64,000 nt of DNA from contig OZ252093.1 of NCBI GenBank assembly GCA_965248175.1, forward strand, positions 248,001 through 312,000, read 5' to 3'. Positions 42,230 through 54,387 of the stretch are shown here, piece after piece. The notes under the pieces are model-generated. The model saw only the letters and a list, made by a program, of their open reading frames with translations. It was not told the DNA's origin and searched no databases. The stretch's first letter is position 1, and each line of letters starts with the position of its first letter. The position numbers and the translations under genes are program-made. Origin of the DNA: VXPQ01 sp965248175. Lineage in GTDB: Bacteria > Bacteroidota > Rhodothermia > Rhodothermales > VXPQ01.

Positions 42230-43633
42230 ATGTCGAAAAAATCCAGCGCTACGAAACGCCTGCTGTGGATATTGGGCGGATTGCTCATTCTGCTTGCGGC
42301 GTTCGCCGTCGTGGGGCGCATCACGGGTATGTTCGGTTCGGGAAATTCCGGGACGTTCGTCGAGACGGACGAAGCCGAAACCCGCAACATTACGCAGATC
42401 GTCACGGCTGCCGGTAGAGTGCAGCCCGAGGTAGAAGTGATCATCAGTCCGGACGTATCCGGCGAGATCATCGAACTCCCCATCAAGGAGGGCGATACCG
42501 TGCAACGCGGCATGCTCCTTGCCCGGATAAAGCCTGACTTTTACGCCACGCAGGTCGAGCAGTATCGGGCGGGCGTGTTGCAGGCAAAAGCCTCCATGGC
42601 GCAGCGCCAGGCCGATTTGCTGGAGGCCGAATCGGAACGCCAGCGCCAACGGGATTTGTTTGAACGCGCCGCGATCGCCAGGAGCGTGCTCGAACAGGCG
42701 GAAACACGGTACGATGTGGCGAAAGCCGGACTCGAGGGAGCCAATTATGCGGTCGAAAGCGCGGAAGCGCGCCTGCGCGAAGCCGAAGAGCAGGTTCGCA
42801 AAACAGCCATCTACAGTCCCATGTCGGGCACGATCAGCACACTCCTGGTGGAACTCGGCGAACGTGTCGTGGGAACCAGCCAGATGGCCGGTACCGTAAT
42901 GATGCGGGTGGCCCGGCTCGACCATATGGAGGTTGAAATCGAGGTAAACGAGAACGAGATCGTGAATGTGGCGCTGGGCGACACAGCGTCTATCGAAATC
43001 GATGCATATCCCGAACGCAATTTCCGGGGCGTCGTAACCGAGATCGCTAATTCTGCGCGCACAACCGCAGCCGGAACGCAGGAGCAGGTCACCGAATTCT
43101 CCGTCAAGGTACGTATTCTGGATGCCCACAACGTCCAGGCAGGGTATGCCGACGAACAGCGCGTGATTGCACAAGACGAGGTGCCTGTTCCCCTCAGCGA
43201 TACACCGCTCTTCCGACCCGGCATGAGCGCTACCGTGGATGTCTATACGGAAACGGTTGTCGATGTGGTAGCCATCCCGATTCAGGCCGTTACCGTGCGC
43301 GATTTATCCGGCATATCCGCGCAGGACGCCAACGGCAATGCAGAAACGGAGGAAGAGAATGCGGAAGAGGTTTCTTCGGATTCTTCCCGGGCCGGTCAAG
43401 GGAAGGAAGAATTGAGCAAGGTGGTATTTGTCGTAGTGGACGGCACGGCCCAGATTGTCAAAGTGGAAACGGGCATATCCGACGACACGCACATCGAGGT
43501 GGAAACGGGACTTGCTGTCGGCGATCAGGTCGTTACGGGTCCATACAGCGCCGTCAGCCGCACGCTGAACAATAAGGATCAGGTACGCATCAGGGAAGAC
43601 GCCGCTCCCGATTTCTCCGGGGCCGGTTCGTAG
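42230..43633 (+). CDS. Periplasmic adaptor of a tripartite exporter (MacA/HlyD type)
   Basis: A 467-aa membrane-fusion protein anchored by an N-terminal TM helix (LLWILGGLLILLAAFAVVG). The lipoyl-like segment (AAGRVQPEVEVIISPDVSGE, LPIKEGDTVQRGMLLARIKPD) and coiled-coil hairpin rich in Ala/Glu/Arg follow, then beta-barrel parts (YSPMSGTISTLLVELGERVVG, VDVYTETVVDVVAIPIQAVTV). A Glu/Ser-rich insertion of about 40 residues (around 365-400) is unusual. It links the ABC transporter to the TolC-like channel encoded 59 bases upstream. Confidence 0.9.
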   Translation: MSKKSSATKRLLWILGGLLILLAAFAVVGRITGMFGSGNSGTFVETDEAETRNITQIVTAAGRVQPEVEVIISPDVSGEIIELPIKEGDTVQRGMLLARIKPDFYATQVEQYRAGVLQAKASMAQRQADLLEAESERQRQRDLFERAAIARSVLEQAETRYDVAKAGLEGANYAVESAEARLREAEEQVRKTAIYSPMSGTISTLLVELGERVVGTSQMAGTVMMRVARLDHMEVEIEVNENEIVNVALGDTASIEIDAYPERNFRGVVTEIANSARTTAAGTQEQVTEFSVKVRILDAHNVQAGYADEQRVIAQDEVPVPLSDTPLFRPGMSATVDVYTETVVDVVAIPIQAVTVRDLSGISAQDANGNAETEEENAEEVSSDSSRAGQGKEELSKVVFVVVDGTAQIVKVETGISDDTHIEVETGLAVGDQVVTGPYSAVSRTLNNKDQVRIREDAAPDFSGAGS

Positions 43634-43691
43634 CCGCGCTTCCAGCCGGACAAGAACGCCCCCTTGGTTCATACATAGAAAAACCAGCTTC

Positions 43692-44432
43692 ATGGAAGAA
43701 CAACGACCGCTCATAGTGCTGCGCGACATCACCCGGATTTATTACATGGGCGAACATGAAGTGCATGCCCTTGCCGGCGTATCGCTGGATGTATTCGAGA
43801 ATGAATACGTAGCGATCATGGGCGCTTCCGGCTCAGGAAAATCCACGTTGATGAATATCGTAGGGTGTCTGGATTCGCCGACGGGCGGCGCCTACTATCT
43901 CAATGGGCAGCGCGTCAGCGAGATGAGCGATAACGAACTGGCCAATGTGCGCAATCGCGAAATAGGGTTCGTGTTCCAGACATTCAACCTGCTTGCGCGG
44001 GCCGATTGCATGCACAACGTGGAATTGCCGCTGGTATACAGTGGCATACGGCGCAGGGAGCGGCGCCAGATGGCGGAGCATGCGCTGGAGAGCGTTGGGC
44101 TGGCCGACCGCGTGGACCACAAACCGAATGAACTGTCGGGGGGGCAGCGGCAGCGTGTCGCCTTGGCGAGAGCCCTGGTCAACAACCCCTCTATTATTCT
44201 GGCCGACGAGCCCACAGGCAACCTTGACACGAAAACGGGCAGGGAAATCATGCACCTGTTCGAGCAGCTCTACCGGCAGGGGCATACCCTGCTTGTCGTT
44301 ACGCACGAAAACGAAGTCGCGCAACATGCCCGCCGCATTGTGCGCCTGGTTGATGGAAAAGTGGATAGCGACGTGCAGGTGGACAACCCCCTACTCGCTT
44401 CCGTTTCCACTGCCGATCAGGCAGCCGCCTGA
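43692..44432 (+). CDS. ABC transporter ATP-binding protein (MacB/LolD type)
   Basis: A 246-aa ATPase with Walker A GASGSGKSTLMNIVG, Q-loop FVFQTFNLLARAD, signature LSGGQRQRVALARAL, Walker B IILADEPTGNLD and the H-loop VVTHE. The sequence is of the MacB/LolD/FtsE type. It is a separate ATPase rather than the fused MacB. Likely partners are the two MacB-type permeases on the opposite strand 565-1800 bases downstream. It converges with the PrcB-like gene 37 bases away. Confidence 0.93.
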   Translation: MEEQRPLIVLRDITRIYYMGEHEVHALAGVSLDVFENEYVAIMGASGSGKSTLMNIVGCLDSPTGGAYYLNGQRVSEMSDNELANVRNREIGFVFQTFNLLARADCMHNVELPLVYSGIRRRERRQMAEHALESVGLADRVDHKPNELSGGQRQRVALARALVNNPSIILADEPTGNLDTKTGREIMHLFEQLYRQGHTLLVVTHENEVAQHARRIVRLVDGKVDSDVQVDNPLLASVSTADQAAA

Positions 44433-44469
44433 CTCGCGTCGTTCCGGACGCCTTTCTTTTTCCCTTACC

Positions 44470-44997
44470 CTACGAACTGCCGCGTCGTCGAGGCCCGAAC
44501 GTACAGCGGTATTCTTCCTCCAAACGCTTGAAGCGTATCGGCAAATCCGTCGGTTGCACCAGCACGGCCTGGAACGGCACGGATTCGGCAGCGGCCGTTA
44601 GACAATCGTCCGAGGGAATGTCCACGATGTACTCGGCGACAATCACCGAATCCATCCGGTCAAACGACAGAAACGTGACTGCGTGGCCGCTGGTGGTTTG
44701 CGGCAGGGCTGCGAGAAGCACCATTACCTGGGAGAAATCCACGGACAGGAAGGGCGCCACGGGGCGAAGCGAATCTTGCCAGGCTGCCCAGGTTTCCTGA
44801 TCCCGAATAACGATTTCCAGGGTGTCTTTGAGGGTTCCGTGCTGGCCGTAGCCGATGGCTGCAAAATGCAACGGCTCCGGAAGCGGTTCTTCAACCGAAA
44901 CCGATTCAGAGCCGCAGCCACCGAGCGGAAAGCCCGGAATCAGGAGCAACAGAAGAACAGGAATACGAATGCGCCTTGTAGCGCATGGCGGCTTCAT
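44470..44997 (-). CDS. Lipoprotein with PrcB-like C-terminal domain
   Basis: A 175-aa lipoprotein: the signal LLLLIPGFPLGGC gives a lipobox around GGC. The mature domain (about 45-165) resembles PrcB C-terminal domains, first noted in a regulator of a Treponema chymotrypsin-like protease: EIVIRDQETWAAWQDSL, then FSQVMVLLAALPQTTSGHAV and a final hydrophobic strand AVLVQPTDLPIRF. The start overlaps the permease stop by one base (TAATG), so it is probably translated with the ABC permeases and may be an extracytoplasmic accessory of that exporter. Confidence 0.7.
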   Translation of the reverse strand: MKPPCATRRIRIPVLLLLLIPGFPLGGCGSESVSVEEPLPEPLHFAAIGYGQHGTLKDTLEIVIRDQETWAAWQDSLRPVAPFLSVDFSQVMVLLAALPQTTSGHAVTFLSFDRMDSVIVAEYIVDIPSDDCLTAAAESVPFQAVLVQPTDLPIRFKRLEEEYRCTFGPRRRGSS

Positions 44998-46220
44998 TAT
45001 TCGTAGCGAAGCGAATCTATGGGATTCAGCCGGGCCGCCTTGAGGGCCGGGTATCCGCCGAACACGAGAGCCACGCAGGCCACGATGGCTATGGTCACGC
45101 CGGCCCAGACCCAGGGAATCGTGGCGGGGATGTTAAAATACAGCGCCGTGCCGTTACCGGCCAGCACGCCGAGAAGAAAACCGGCGCCTCCCCCGATCTG
45201 GCACAGGAAGATGGCTTCGAGAATGAATTGCCGCATAATGTCTCTCCTGCGGGCGCCGAGCGCTTTACGGATACCGATTTCGCGCGTTCGCTCGGTAACC
45301 GAAACGAGCATGATATTCATGATGCCGATGCCGGCCGCAAGAAGAGAAATAAAACCAATGGCGGCGCCGGCCTGGGCGAGCACCGTGGTAAACTGATCGA
45401 AGATGGCCCGCATGGAGTCGTTCGTTTCGACGACGAAATCGTTGTCTTCGCCGGGCGGTACCTTGCGAATAGCCCGCAGACGGCCGATAACCTCTTCTAT
45501 GCCTGCAGCAACGAACTGCGGACCCGGCGTACGCACACTGGCCGCGCCAATGTTGCGATTGGCGCCGCCGTACCTCAGAAAGAGCGTCTGAATCGGTGCG
45601 AACACCCGATTGTCCATGTTGAAGCCCAGGAAATTGCCTTTGGGCTCCAGCACGCCGATCACCTGATAGCGCGCGCCGCCGAATTCGACCACCTTGCCAA
45701 TAGGGTTTTCGCTTGCGAACAATTCTTCGGCAACACTCGCCCCGAGGATCACAACCTTCCTGCCGTACTGGATATCCCCGGGCGTAAAATTGCGCCCGTA
45801 TTCGATAGTATAGCTGAAGTTGCCTGTAAAATTCTCGTCGGTGCCCAGAATGGCTACATTGGGTTCCGTTTGGCGGGCGGCGTAACGGATGGCGGCCGTG
45901 TCGAAATGCTCGATGAGGCTGACCACCAACCGGTCATCCAGCGCCCGCTTGAGCCGGTCGATCTGCTCCATCGTAATCCCCGGGCGATACTTGAAATCCC
46001 GGTCGGTAACCGTAAAGCTTTCGTAGCGGGAGATATTGAAAGTAGATGTACCGAGGAAAGACATCTTTTCCTCGAAATATACGTCGATCACTTTCACGGC
46101 CGTAACCGATACAATGATGGCGAATACGCCGATCACCATGCCGAGCAATGTCAGCATTGTGCGCATTTTGTTGGTGCGCAAGGAGGTCCAGGCAGAGGCT
46201 ATGATGTCCCGCAGTTCCAT
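44997..46220 (-). CDS. MacB-type ABC permease 2
   Basis: A 407-aa permease with four membrane helices: one N-terminal (MRTMLTLLGMVIGVFAIIVS), a large periplasmic MacB_PCD domain, and three C-terminal helices within FtsX domain (FISLLAAGIGIMNIMLVSV, FLLGVLAGNGTALYF, VTIAIVACVALVFGGYP). The MNIMLVSVTERTREIGIRKALGARRRDI block is the coupling-helix signature of MacB/FtsX permeases. Ends in PIDSLRYE. It lies 16 bases after permease 1. Confidence 0.92.
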   Translation of the reverse strand: MELRDIIASAWTSLRTNKMRTMLTLLGMVIGVFAIIVSVTAVKVIDVYFEEKMSFLGTSTFNISRYESFTVTDRDFKYRPGITMEQIDRLKRALDDRLVVSLIEHFDTAAIRYAARQTEPNVAILGTDENFTGNFSYTIEYGRNFTPGDIQYGRKVVILGASVAEELFASENPIGKVVEFGGARYQVIGVLEPKGNFLGFNMDNRVFAPIQTLFLRYGGANRNIGAASVRTPGPQFVAAGIEEVIGRLRAIRKVPPGEDNDFVVETNDSMRAIFDQFTTVLAQAGAAIGFISLLAAGIGIMNIMLVSVTERTREIGIRKALGARRRDIMRQFILEAIFLCQIGGGAGFLLGVLAGNGTALYFNIPATIPWVWAGVTIAIVACVALVFGGYPALKAARLNPIDSLRYE

Positions 46221-46236
46221 GAACAGGGCGTGGATG

Positions 46237-47472
46237 TTATTCGTAGCGGAGCGATTCGATGGGGTCCGATTTGGCGCCGGCCCAGGCCGGAGCCAGTCCG
46301 AAAACGAGTCCTACGAGCGTGCAGATCGCGAAAGCGAGAAAGATCGTTCCAAGCGGCAGCAAGGTCGGAAGCGACAGGGCAAGACTGATGAGCTGGGCGC
46401 ACAGAGTGGCCAATCCGACGCCGATGAGGCCCCCGACAAGGCAGATCGCGACCGCTTCGATCAGGAACTGGATGAGGATCGTGCGGCGGCGCGCGCCGAC
46501 TGCCTTGCGGATCCCGATTTCCTTCGTACGCTCCTTGACCGAGACAAACATGATGTTCATCACACCGATGCCGCCCACAAGGAGCGCCAGCGCCGTCAGG
46601 AAGATGCCGATGCCGTAGATCATGCGCTTGACCGGGGCCAACTGGGCCCGCAGTTCTTCCAGTTCGTTGATCTCGAAATTGTCGTCTTCACCGGCCTCGA
46701 CGGAGCGTGCAACGCGAACGATACCGGTCAATTCATCCTTGGCCTGATCGAGATCGGCTCCCGGGGCAAGCCTTGCCTGCACCGAGATATCCCTGTAGCG
46801 CAAGCCGAAGGCATTGGCAAACGCCTGCAAGGGAATGCGCGCTTGCTGGTCTACAGATCCCGGCCCTTCGGTACCCTGGCCTTTTTTCTCCAGCACGCCG
46901 ATGACCTGAAACTGGCGCCCGGCAATACGGATGGATTTGCCGAGCGGATCTTCAACGGGAAACAACGTTTCCGCTACCGAGGCGCCAATAACGGCAACGC
47001 GGCGCGCCGTCCGGTTATCCATTTCCGAATAGAATCGCCCCGAAGCGATCTCCACAACATGCACGCGCTCATAGTCGCCGGTGGACGCCTGGATCGTCAC
47101 GGGAGCAATGGAATTCCCGCCGTATGTGACCGGCCTGGACGTGGTGACGACCGGAGCGGCGGCGGTAATGAGCCGGGCACGCTCCGAAATGACCTCCGCA
47201 AGCTCCGGCTCGATCTGCGGGCGATTCATGTATTCCCACCATTTGGTGTTGGGACCGCCTGTCCATGGCCATTTTTCGATGTACACGACATCCGTTCCCA
47301 ACTCGGAAAGCGTGTTCTCGAAAAACTGCTCGATGCCGTTGATAACGGTGACCATCGAGGTCACCGAGGTGATGCCGATCACAATGCCGACCATCGTCAG
47401 GGCCGACCGCATTTTGTGCGAAGCAATCGCGCGCAAGGCGGTCCGGAGCGCCTCCAGGAGCTCGTACAGCAT
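46237..47472 (-). CDS. MacB-type ABC permease 1
   Basis: A 411-aa permease with the same layout as its neighbour: LYELLEALRTALRAIASHKM, first helix ALTMVGIVIGITSVTSMVT, periplasmic core domain, and the FtsX region GIGVMNIMFVSVKERTKEIG, IRKAVGARRRTI, ending in PIESLRYE. The ATG at 47472 agrees with the family start; a GTG 7 codons upstream is an alternative. Two different permeases in tandem suggest a heterodimer driven by the ATPase at 43692. Confidence 0.92.
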   Translation of the reverse strand: MLYELLEALRTALRAIASHKMRSALTMVGIVIGITSVTSMVTVINGIEQFFENTLSELGTDVVYIEKWPWTGGPNTKWWEYMNRPQIEPELAEVISERARLITAAAPVVTTSRPVTYGGNSIAPVTIQASTGDYERVHVVEIASGRFYSEMDNRTARRVAVIGASVAETLFPVEDPLGKSIRIAGRQFQVIGVLEKKGQGTEGPGSVDQQARIPLQAFANAFGLRYRDISVQARLAPGADLDQAKDELTGIVRVARSVEAGEDDNFEINELEELRAQLAPVKRMIYGIGIFLTALALLVGGIGVMNIMFVSVKERTKEIGIRKAVGARRRTILIQFLIEAVAICLVGGLIGVGLATLCAQLISLALSLPTLLPLGTIFLAFAICTLVGLVFGLAPAWAGAKSDPIESLRYE

Positions 47473-47712
47473 TAAATGCAGTTTTTTGACCACGGGAAAG
47501 ATGTAGGGTCAGGCGTGGGAAGGCGACGGACTGGCAAGACGGACGATGCACATACAAGCACCCGGAACGTATACGTGATTGGGAGCAAAAAGATACGATG
47601 CCTGTTTCATTGCGAGTCTCGGGCGTGCGATCCTGTACGGCACGGGTGTTTGTAATGTTTTAATTTGCGGTCTTCACTCCTCAATTTTTCGCAAAACAAT
47701 CGGGTTTCTCTC

Positions 47713-49041
47713 ATGAACGGTTCGATGGACAGACGAAAATTCATCAAGACATCGGCGCTGGGAGGCGCCAGCCTTGGTCTGGCGCCGGCGACGATTCGCG
47801 CGTTTGCGTCCGGCGCACCCAGCGATACGATCCGGGTCGCCGTAATGGGGGTGAACAGCCGGGGCGGCGGCCTTGCAAGCTCATTCGCCCGGCAGAGCAA
47901 TACAAACGTACGATACATTTGCGATGTCGACGCCCGCGCGGCCAGACAAGTGTCGAGCAATATGGAAAGTATGCAGGATGAGATGGTAGAGGGAATGCCT
48001 GATTTTCGACGCGCCCTGGAAGATCCGGATGTGGACGTACTCGTCATTGCAGCGCCCGATCACTGGCATGCTCCCGCCACGATCCTCGGTTTGCAGGCCG
48101 GCAAGCATGTGTATGTAGAGAAGCCCTGCGGGCACAACCCGCGGGAAGGGGAACTACTCGTCGCAGCGCAAGAGCGATACGGGGGCGTCGTGCAGATGGG
48201 CACGCAGCAACGCTCCGGACCCGCAAGCATCGAGGCGATTCGTATGATCCATGATGGCGTGGTAGGGCGGCCATACCTGGCACGCGCCTGGTACGCCAAT
48301 ACGCGCGGATCCATCGGGCGCGGCAAACCCGCCCAGGTTCCCGACTGGCTGGATTACGAATTGTGGCAAGGCCCGGCGCCGCGTACGCCGTACCGCGACA
48401 ATGTGGTGCATTACAACTGGCACTGGTTCTGGCACTGGGGCACCGGCGAGGTGTGCAACAACGGCACCCATGAGATCGACGTGGCCCGGTGGGCGCTGGG
48501 GGTGAATTTTCCCGTTCGCGTCAATTCGAGCGGCGGGCGGTATCACTTCGACGACGACTGGGAGTTTTACGATACGCAGGAGGTGGCTTTCGACTTCGAG
48601 GAGGGAAAAACAATCACCTGGGACGGCAGAAGCTGCAACGGGCTTCCTGTGCTCGACCGGGAGCGGGGCACGGCAGTGCACGGCACCGAAGGAACGATCG
48701 TGCTGGACCGGAACGGGTACGTGCTCTACGACGAAAAAAATGCCGTCGTGAAGGAAGTCAAGGAAAAGGATGTGGAGTCCACCATGGACACGACCGGCGG
48801 CGGGGACCTGACGGACCGGCACATAGCCAACTTCCTCGAAGCCATTCGCAACGGGCGTCCGCTGCATGCCCCCATCGACGAAGGGCACAAGAGCGTCCTG
48901 TTATGTCACCTTGCGAACATCGCGCAGAAAGTCGGCGAGACGCTGCACTGCGATCCGAGCAATGGGCATATTACCGGCAATCCAGGAGCCATGGAACTCT
49001 GGGCGCGGGACTACGAACCCGGCTGGGAACCCACGGTCTGA
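47713..49041 (+). CDS. Tat-exported Gfo/Idh/MocA family oxidoreductase
   Basis: A 442-aa protein with an N-terminal twin-arginine signal (SMDRRKFIKTSALGGASLGL). The Rossmann half includes VAVMGVNSRGGGLASSF, APDHWHAPATILGLQAGKHV and VEKPCGHNPREGELLV, the last holding the conserved EKP lysine. The C-terminal half has NWHWFWHWGTGEVCNNGTHE, IDVARWALG and a tryptophan/histidine-rich active site. Such periplasmic members in marine Bacteroidota-like bacteria act on sugars or glycosides, sometimes by NAD-dependent hydrolysis, but the substrate cannot be read here. A sulfatase gene converges with it 60 bases downstream. Confidence 0.88.
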   Translation: MNGSMDRRKFIKTSALGGASLGLAPATIRAFASGAPSDTIRVAVMGVNSRGGGLASSFARQSNTNVRYICDVDARAARQVSSNMESMQDEMVEGMPDFRRALEDPDVDVLVIAAPDHWHAPATILGLQAGKHVYVEKPCGHNPREGELLVAAQERYGGVVQMGTQQRSGPASIEAIRMIHDGVVGRPYLARAWYANTRGSIGRGKPAQVPDWLDYELWQGPAPRTPYRDNVVHYNWHWFWHWGTGEVCNNGTHEIDVARWALGVNFPVRVNSSGGRYHFDDDWEFYDTQEVAFDFEEGKTITWDGRSCNGLPVLDRERGTAVHGTEGTIVLDRNGYVLYDEKNAVVKEVKEKDVESTMDTTGGGDLTDRHIANFLEAIRNGRPLHAPIDEGHKSVLLCHLANIAQKVGETLHCDPSNGHITGNPGAMELWARDYEPGWEPTV

Positions 49042-49101
49042 GCGCCAGGATCGCTAAACGAACGCGCACCCGGTCATGGCCCCTGCGGCCTGGGCAACAC
49101 G

Positions 49102-50754
49102 CTATGGCTGCACGGTAATCGTGGCCATCGTTTCGGCGCTTTCGGCATAGCCGTAGCGAATCGCTTTGGCCCGGATCGTGGTGGTCGTTCCCGATTCGAG
49201 GCGAATCGGGCGGGCATAGAGTTTCCAGTGCGGCGCTTCGCCCTCGTCGGTCGTGTAGGTAATGGAAGCACCGTCCGTGCCGGCCTCGATGATAATCTCG
49301 ACAGGACCGTCCTGCTCCGCCTCCACCTCCCTGTCGATATCGTTTCGTCTCAGAATAAGCGGCGTGGCCGTAACGGGTTGCTCCTCGCCCATCCACATCT
49401 GCCGGACCATTTGATCTTCGGACAGATGCCCTTTCTCGTCGATGTCGAGCATCCAGGCGTCCAACTCGCTGCGCATCCGGTCCAACACATCGCGAAGAGC
49501 GGGGTCGTCCGCCAGATTGTTGATCTCATGCGGATCGGCCTGCACATCGTAGAGTTCCTCCGGGGGGCGGCTGTCGCGTAGCCACAGTTGCTGCACTTCG
49601 TCGAGTTCGCCGGCGATATTCAGACGAAATATCTCCTGAATGATGGACGAGCGGTTGCGGTACCGAACGAATTGCACGTACGGCTTTTCCGGGTGATAAT
49701 TGCGAATGTATTTGTAGCGGTCGTCGCGAGCGGCCCGGACCATGTCGTATACCATGTCGATGCGGTCCCGGGCGGCGTAGATATATTCGCGCGGCGGGGC
49801 CTCCGCATCGCCGAGGAAAGGCATGCCATCCATATGCGCGGGAATGGGAACGCCAGCAAGAGACAACACGGTGGGTCCAAGATCGACCAGGCTGACAAGC
49901 CGTTCGCTGGCCGAACCGGCCCCTTGTTGCCCGGGCGCCCGCACGATGAGCGGGACGCCTATGCCGGAGTCGTAGAGCCAGCGCTTGGCGCGGGGCAGGC
50001 CGTCGCCGTGATCGCCCCAGAAAAAGACAACGGTATTGTCGGCAAGACCATCCTCTTCCAGTTGGCTCAGAATTTCGCCGGCCTGCTCGTCGAGGCGGGC
50101 AATGTTATCGTAGTGCTTGGCCAACTGGCGCCGCACTTCCGGGGTATCCGGATAGTAGGGGGGCAATTCGAGCGTATTCGGGTCCGTGGTCGTTTCCTCG
50201 TCTGGAGTAACCCAGCTTCGGCTCTCGTGGGTGACCCCGAAATTGAAAACGGAAAAGAACGGCTGGCCTTCCTCGCGAAGCGGACTGCGCCAGTGCGCGC
50301 CGCGCTTGTGCTCGTCCCAGATCGTGACGGGGGTACCGATCTGGTAGTCGGTTTTGAAATCATTTGTCGTGAAGTAGCCGGCCGCCCGGAGATACTCCGT
50401 GAAGGCTTTCACGTACGGAGGAGGGGTGGCATGATACGGCGTGGGAATGCCCGGCGCATCGTGCGTCGTGCGCATATGGTGCCCTCCCCAACCGTTCTGG
50501 TGCATCCCTGTGATGATGGCCGCCCGGCTCGGCGCACACACCCCGGCGGTGGTGAAGGCTTGCATGTACCGCGTGCCCTCGGAAGCAAGGCGGTCGAGGT
50601 TGGGCGTGTTCGCCACGGCGTCGCCGTAGGCGCCGAACCGTAAGCTGACATCTTCGGCGGAAATCCAAACGATGTTGGGCCGATCCTGCGCAGCAGCAGG
50701 CGGCGCAGCAAGCAAGGGCAAACAAAGAAGCGCAACGGCGAACGGTATTCTCAT
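49102..50754 (-). CDS. Secreted sulfatase (formylglycine type) with CHB_HEX_C-like domain
   Basis: A 550-aa exported sulfatase. Signal peptide MRIPFAVALLCLPLLAAPP, then AAAQ. The N-terminal alkaline-phosphatase-like domain has the formylglycine motif CAPSR (Cys73), metal ligands around NIVWISAEDVS, and WGDHGDGLPRAKRW. The sequence resembles heparan N-sulfatase-like members of family S1. A C-terminal domain of about 70 residues (PVEIIIEAGTDGASITYTTD, LYARPIRLESGTTTTIRAKA) looks like the beta-sandwich seen at the end of chitobiases and some sulfatases. Substrate unknown, likely a sulfated polysaccharide. The start at 50754 is chosen for the signal peptide; 50781 is possible. Confidence 0.9.
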   Translation of the reverse strand: MRIPFAVALLCLPLLAAPPAAAQDRPNIVWISAEDVSLRFGAYGDAVANTPNLDRLASEGTRYMQAFTTAGVCAPSRAAIITGMHQNGWGGHHMRTTHDAPGIPTPYHATPPPYVKAFTEYLRAAGYFTTNDFKTDYQIGTPVTIWDEHKRGAHWRSPLREEGQPFFSVFNFGVTHESRSWVTPDEETTTDPNTLELPPYYPDTPEVRRQLAKHYDNIARLDEQAGEILSQLEEDGLADNTVVFFWGDHGDGLPRAKRWLYDSGIGVPLIVRAPGQQGAGSASERLVSLVDLGPTVLSLAGVPIPAHMDGMPFLGDAEAPPREYIYAARDRIDMVYDMVRAARDDRYKYIRNYHPEKPYVQFVRYRNRSSIIQEIFRLNIAGELDEVQQLWLRDSRPPEELYDVQADPHEINNLADDPALRDVLDRMRSELDAWMLDIDEKGHLSEDQMVRQMWMGEEQPVTATPLILRRNDIDREVEAEQDGPVEIIIEAGTDGASITYTTDEGEAPHWKLYARPIRLESGTTTTIRAKAIRYGYAESAETMATITVQP

Positions 50755-51003
50755 GGCAGCGTTCTGATGTATAGAAGGCATCTGCAATAACGCGATGGAA
50801 GACGGAATATAGGCAAAGATTATCGCATGCCGGAATAGTTCGGGGTTGTCTGCGCCCGACGGTGTTTTGCGGCGTCGATTTCCGTGGCATGTTTTTCCGG
50901 CGCATGTCCTGAGGATTCGTTTTCTTAACTTTTCTGCGGAAGCCGTTGTGCGCACAGCATGCGGCGTCCGGGCAGGACAGGGACGGTATCTCGGCAAACT
51001 CCC

Positions 51004-53943
<2,940 letters not shown>

Positions 53944-53968
53944 TAACGATAGACCCTTATCCGTACCG

Positions 53969-54361
53969 ATGCCGGAACCGCCTTTTATACCCGCCTACCG
54001 TAAACCGGACACCGAGGGTATCTGGATGCAGTTCGACAATACGGTTGCTATCCGCCACATCGTACGCGCGGAGGATGGGTTCGAGCAGGCGGCGGCGGCC
54101 GTTTTCGGGTACCTGAAAGAAGCGCAGCGCGATTTTCCCGACTGGCCTCGCGTTCTCTACCTTGAGGTGGAAGGGCACGAAGGGGACTCCGGCGGATTCG
54201 ACCCCGACTTTTACGAGTTCCAGCAGGAATTCTTCTTTTCGACGATGGCGCCGTTCCTGACCGGGTTTCATATGCCGCTTACCGGCCCCCTCGTCAACCC
54301 GGAAACGCAACGCAACGACTTGCCGGACGAACTGGTCGTGAGAATGCCCGGCGCCTCCTGA
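53969..54361 (+). CDS. Small conserved acidic protein of unknown function
   Basis: A 130-aa soluble acidic protein beginning MPEPPFIPAYRKPDTEGIW. It has an alternating alpha/beta look (RHIVRAEDGFEQAAAAVFGYL, RVLYLEVEGHEGD, FYEFQQEFFFSTMAPFLTGF) and ends in MPGAS. No known motif. It starts 25 bases after uvrA on the same strand and may be co-transcribed. It converges with the DMT permease gene. Confidence 0.65.
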   Translation: MPEPPFIPAYRKPDTEGIWMQFDNTVAIRHIVRAEDGFEQAAAAVFGYLKEAQRDFPDWPRVLYLEVEGHEGDSGGFDPDFYEFQQEFFFSTMAPFLTGFHMPLTGPLVNPETQRNDLPDELVVRMPGAS

Positions 54362-54387
54362 CAGGGCAGGCAACGGCAACGGATCGC

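Noticed and set aside
44985..47475. Plus-strand frames of 467 and 479 codons across the two permeases
   Set aside because: Antisense to MacB-type permeases whose membrane and coupling motifs are clear.
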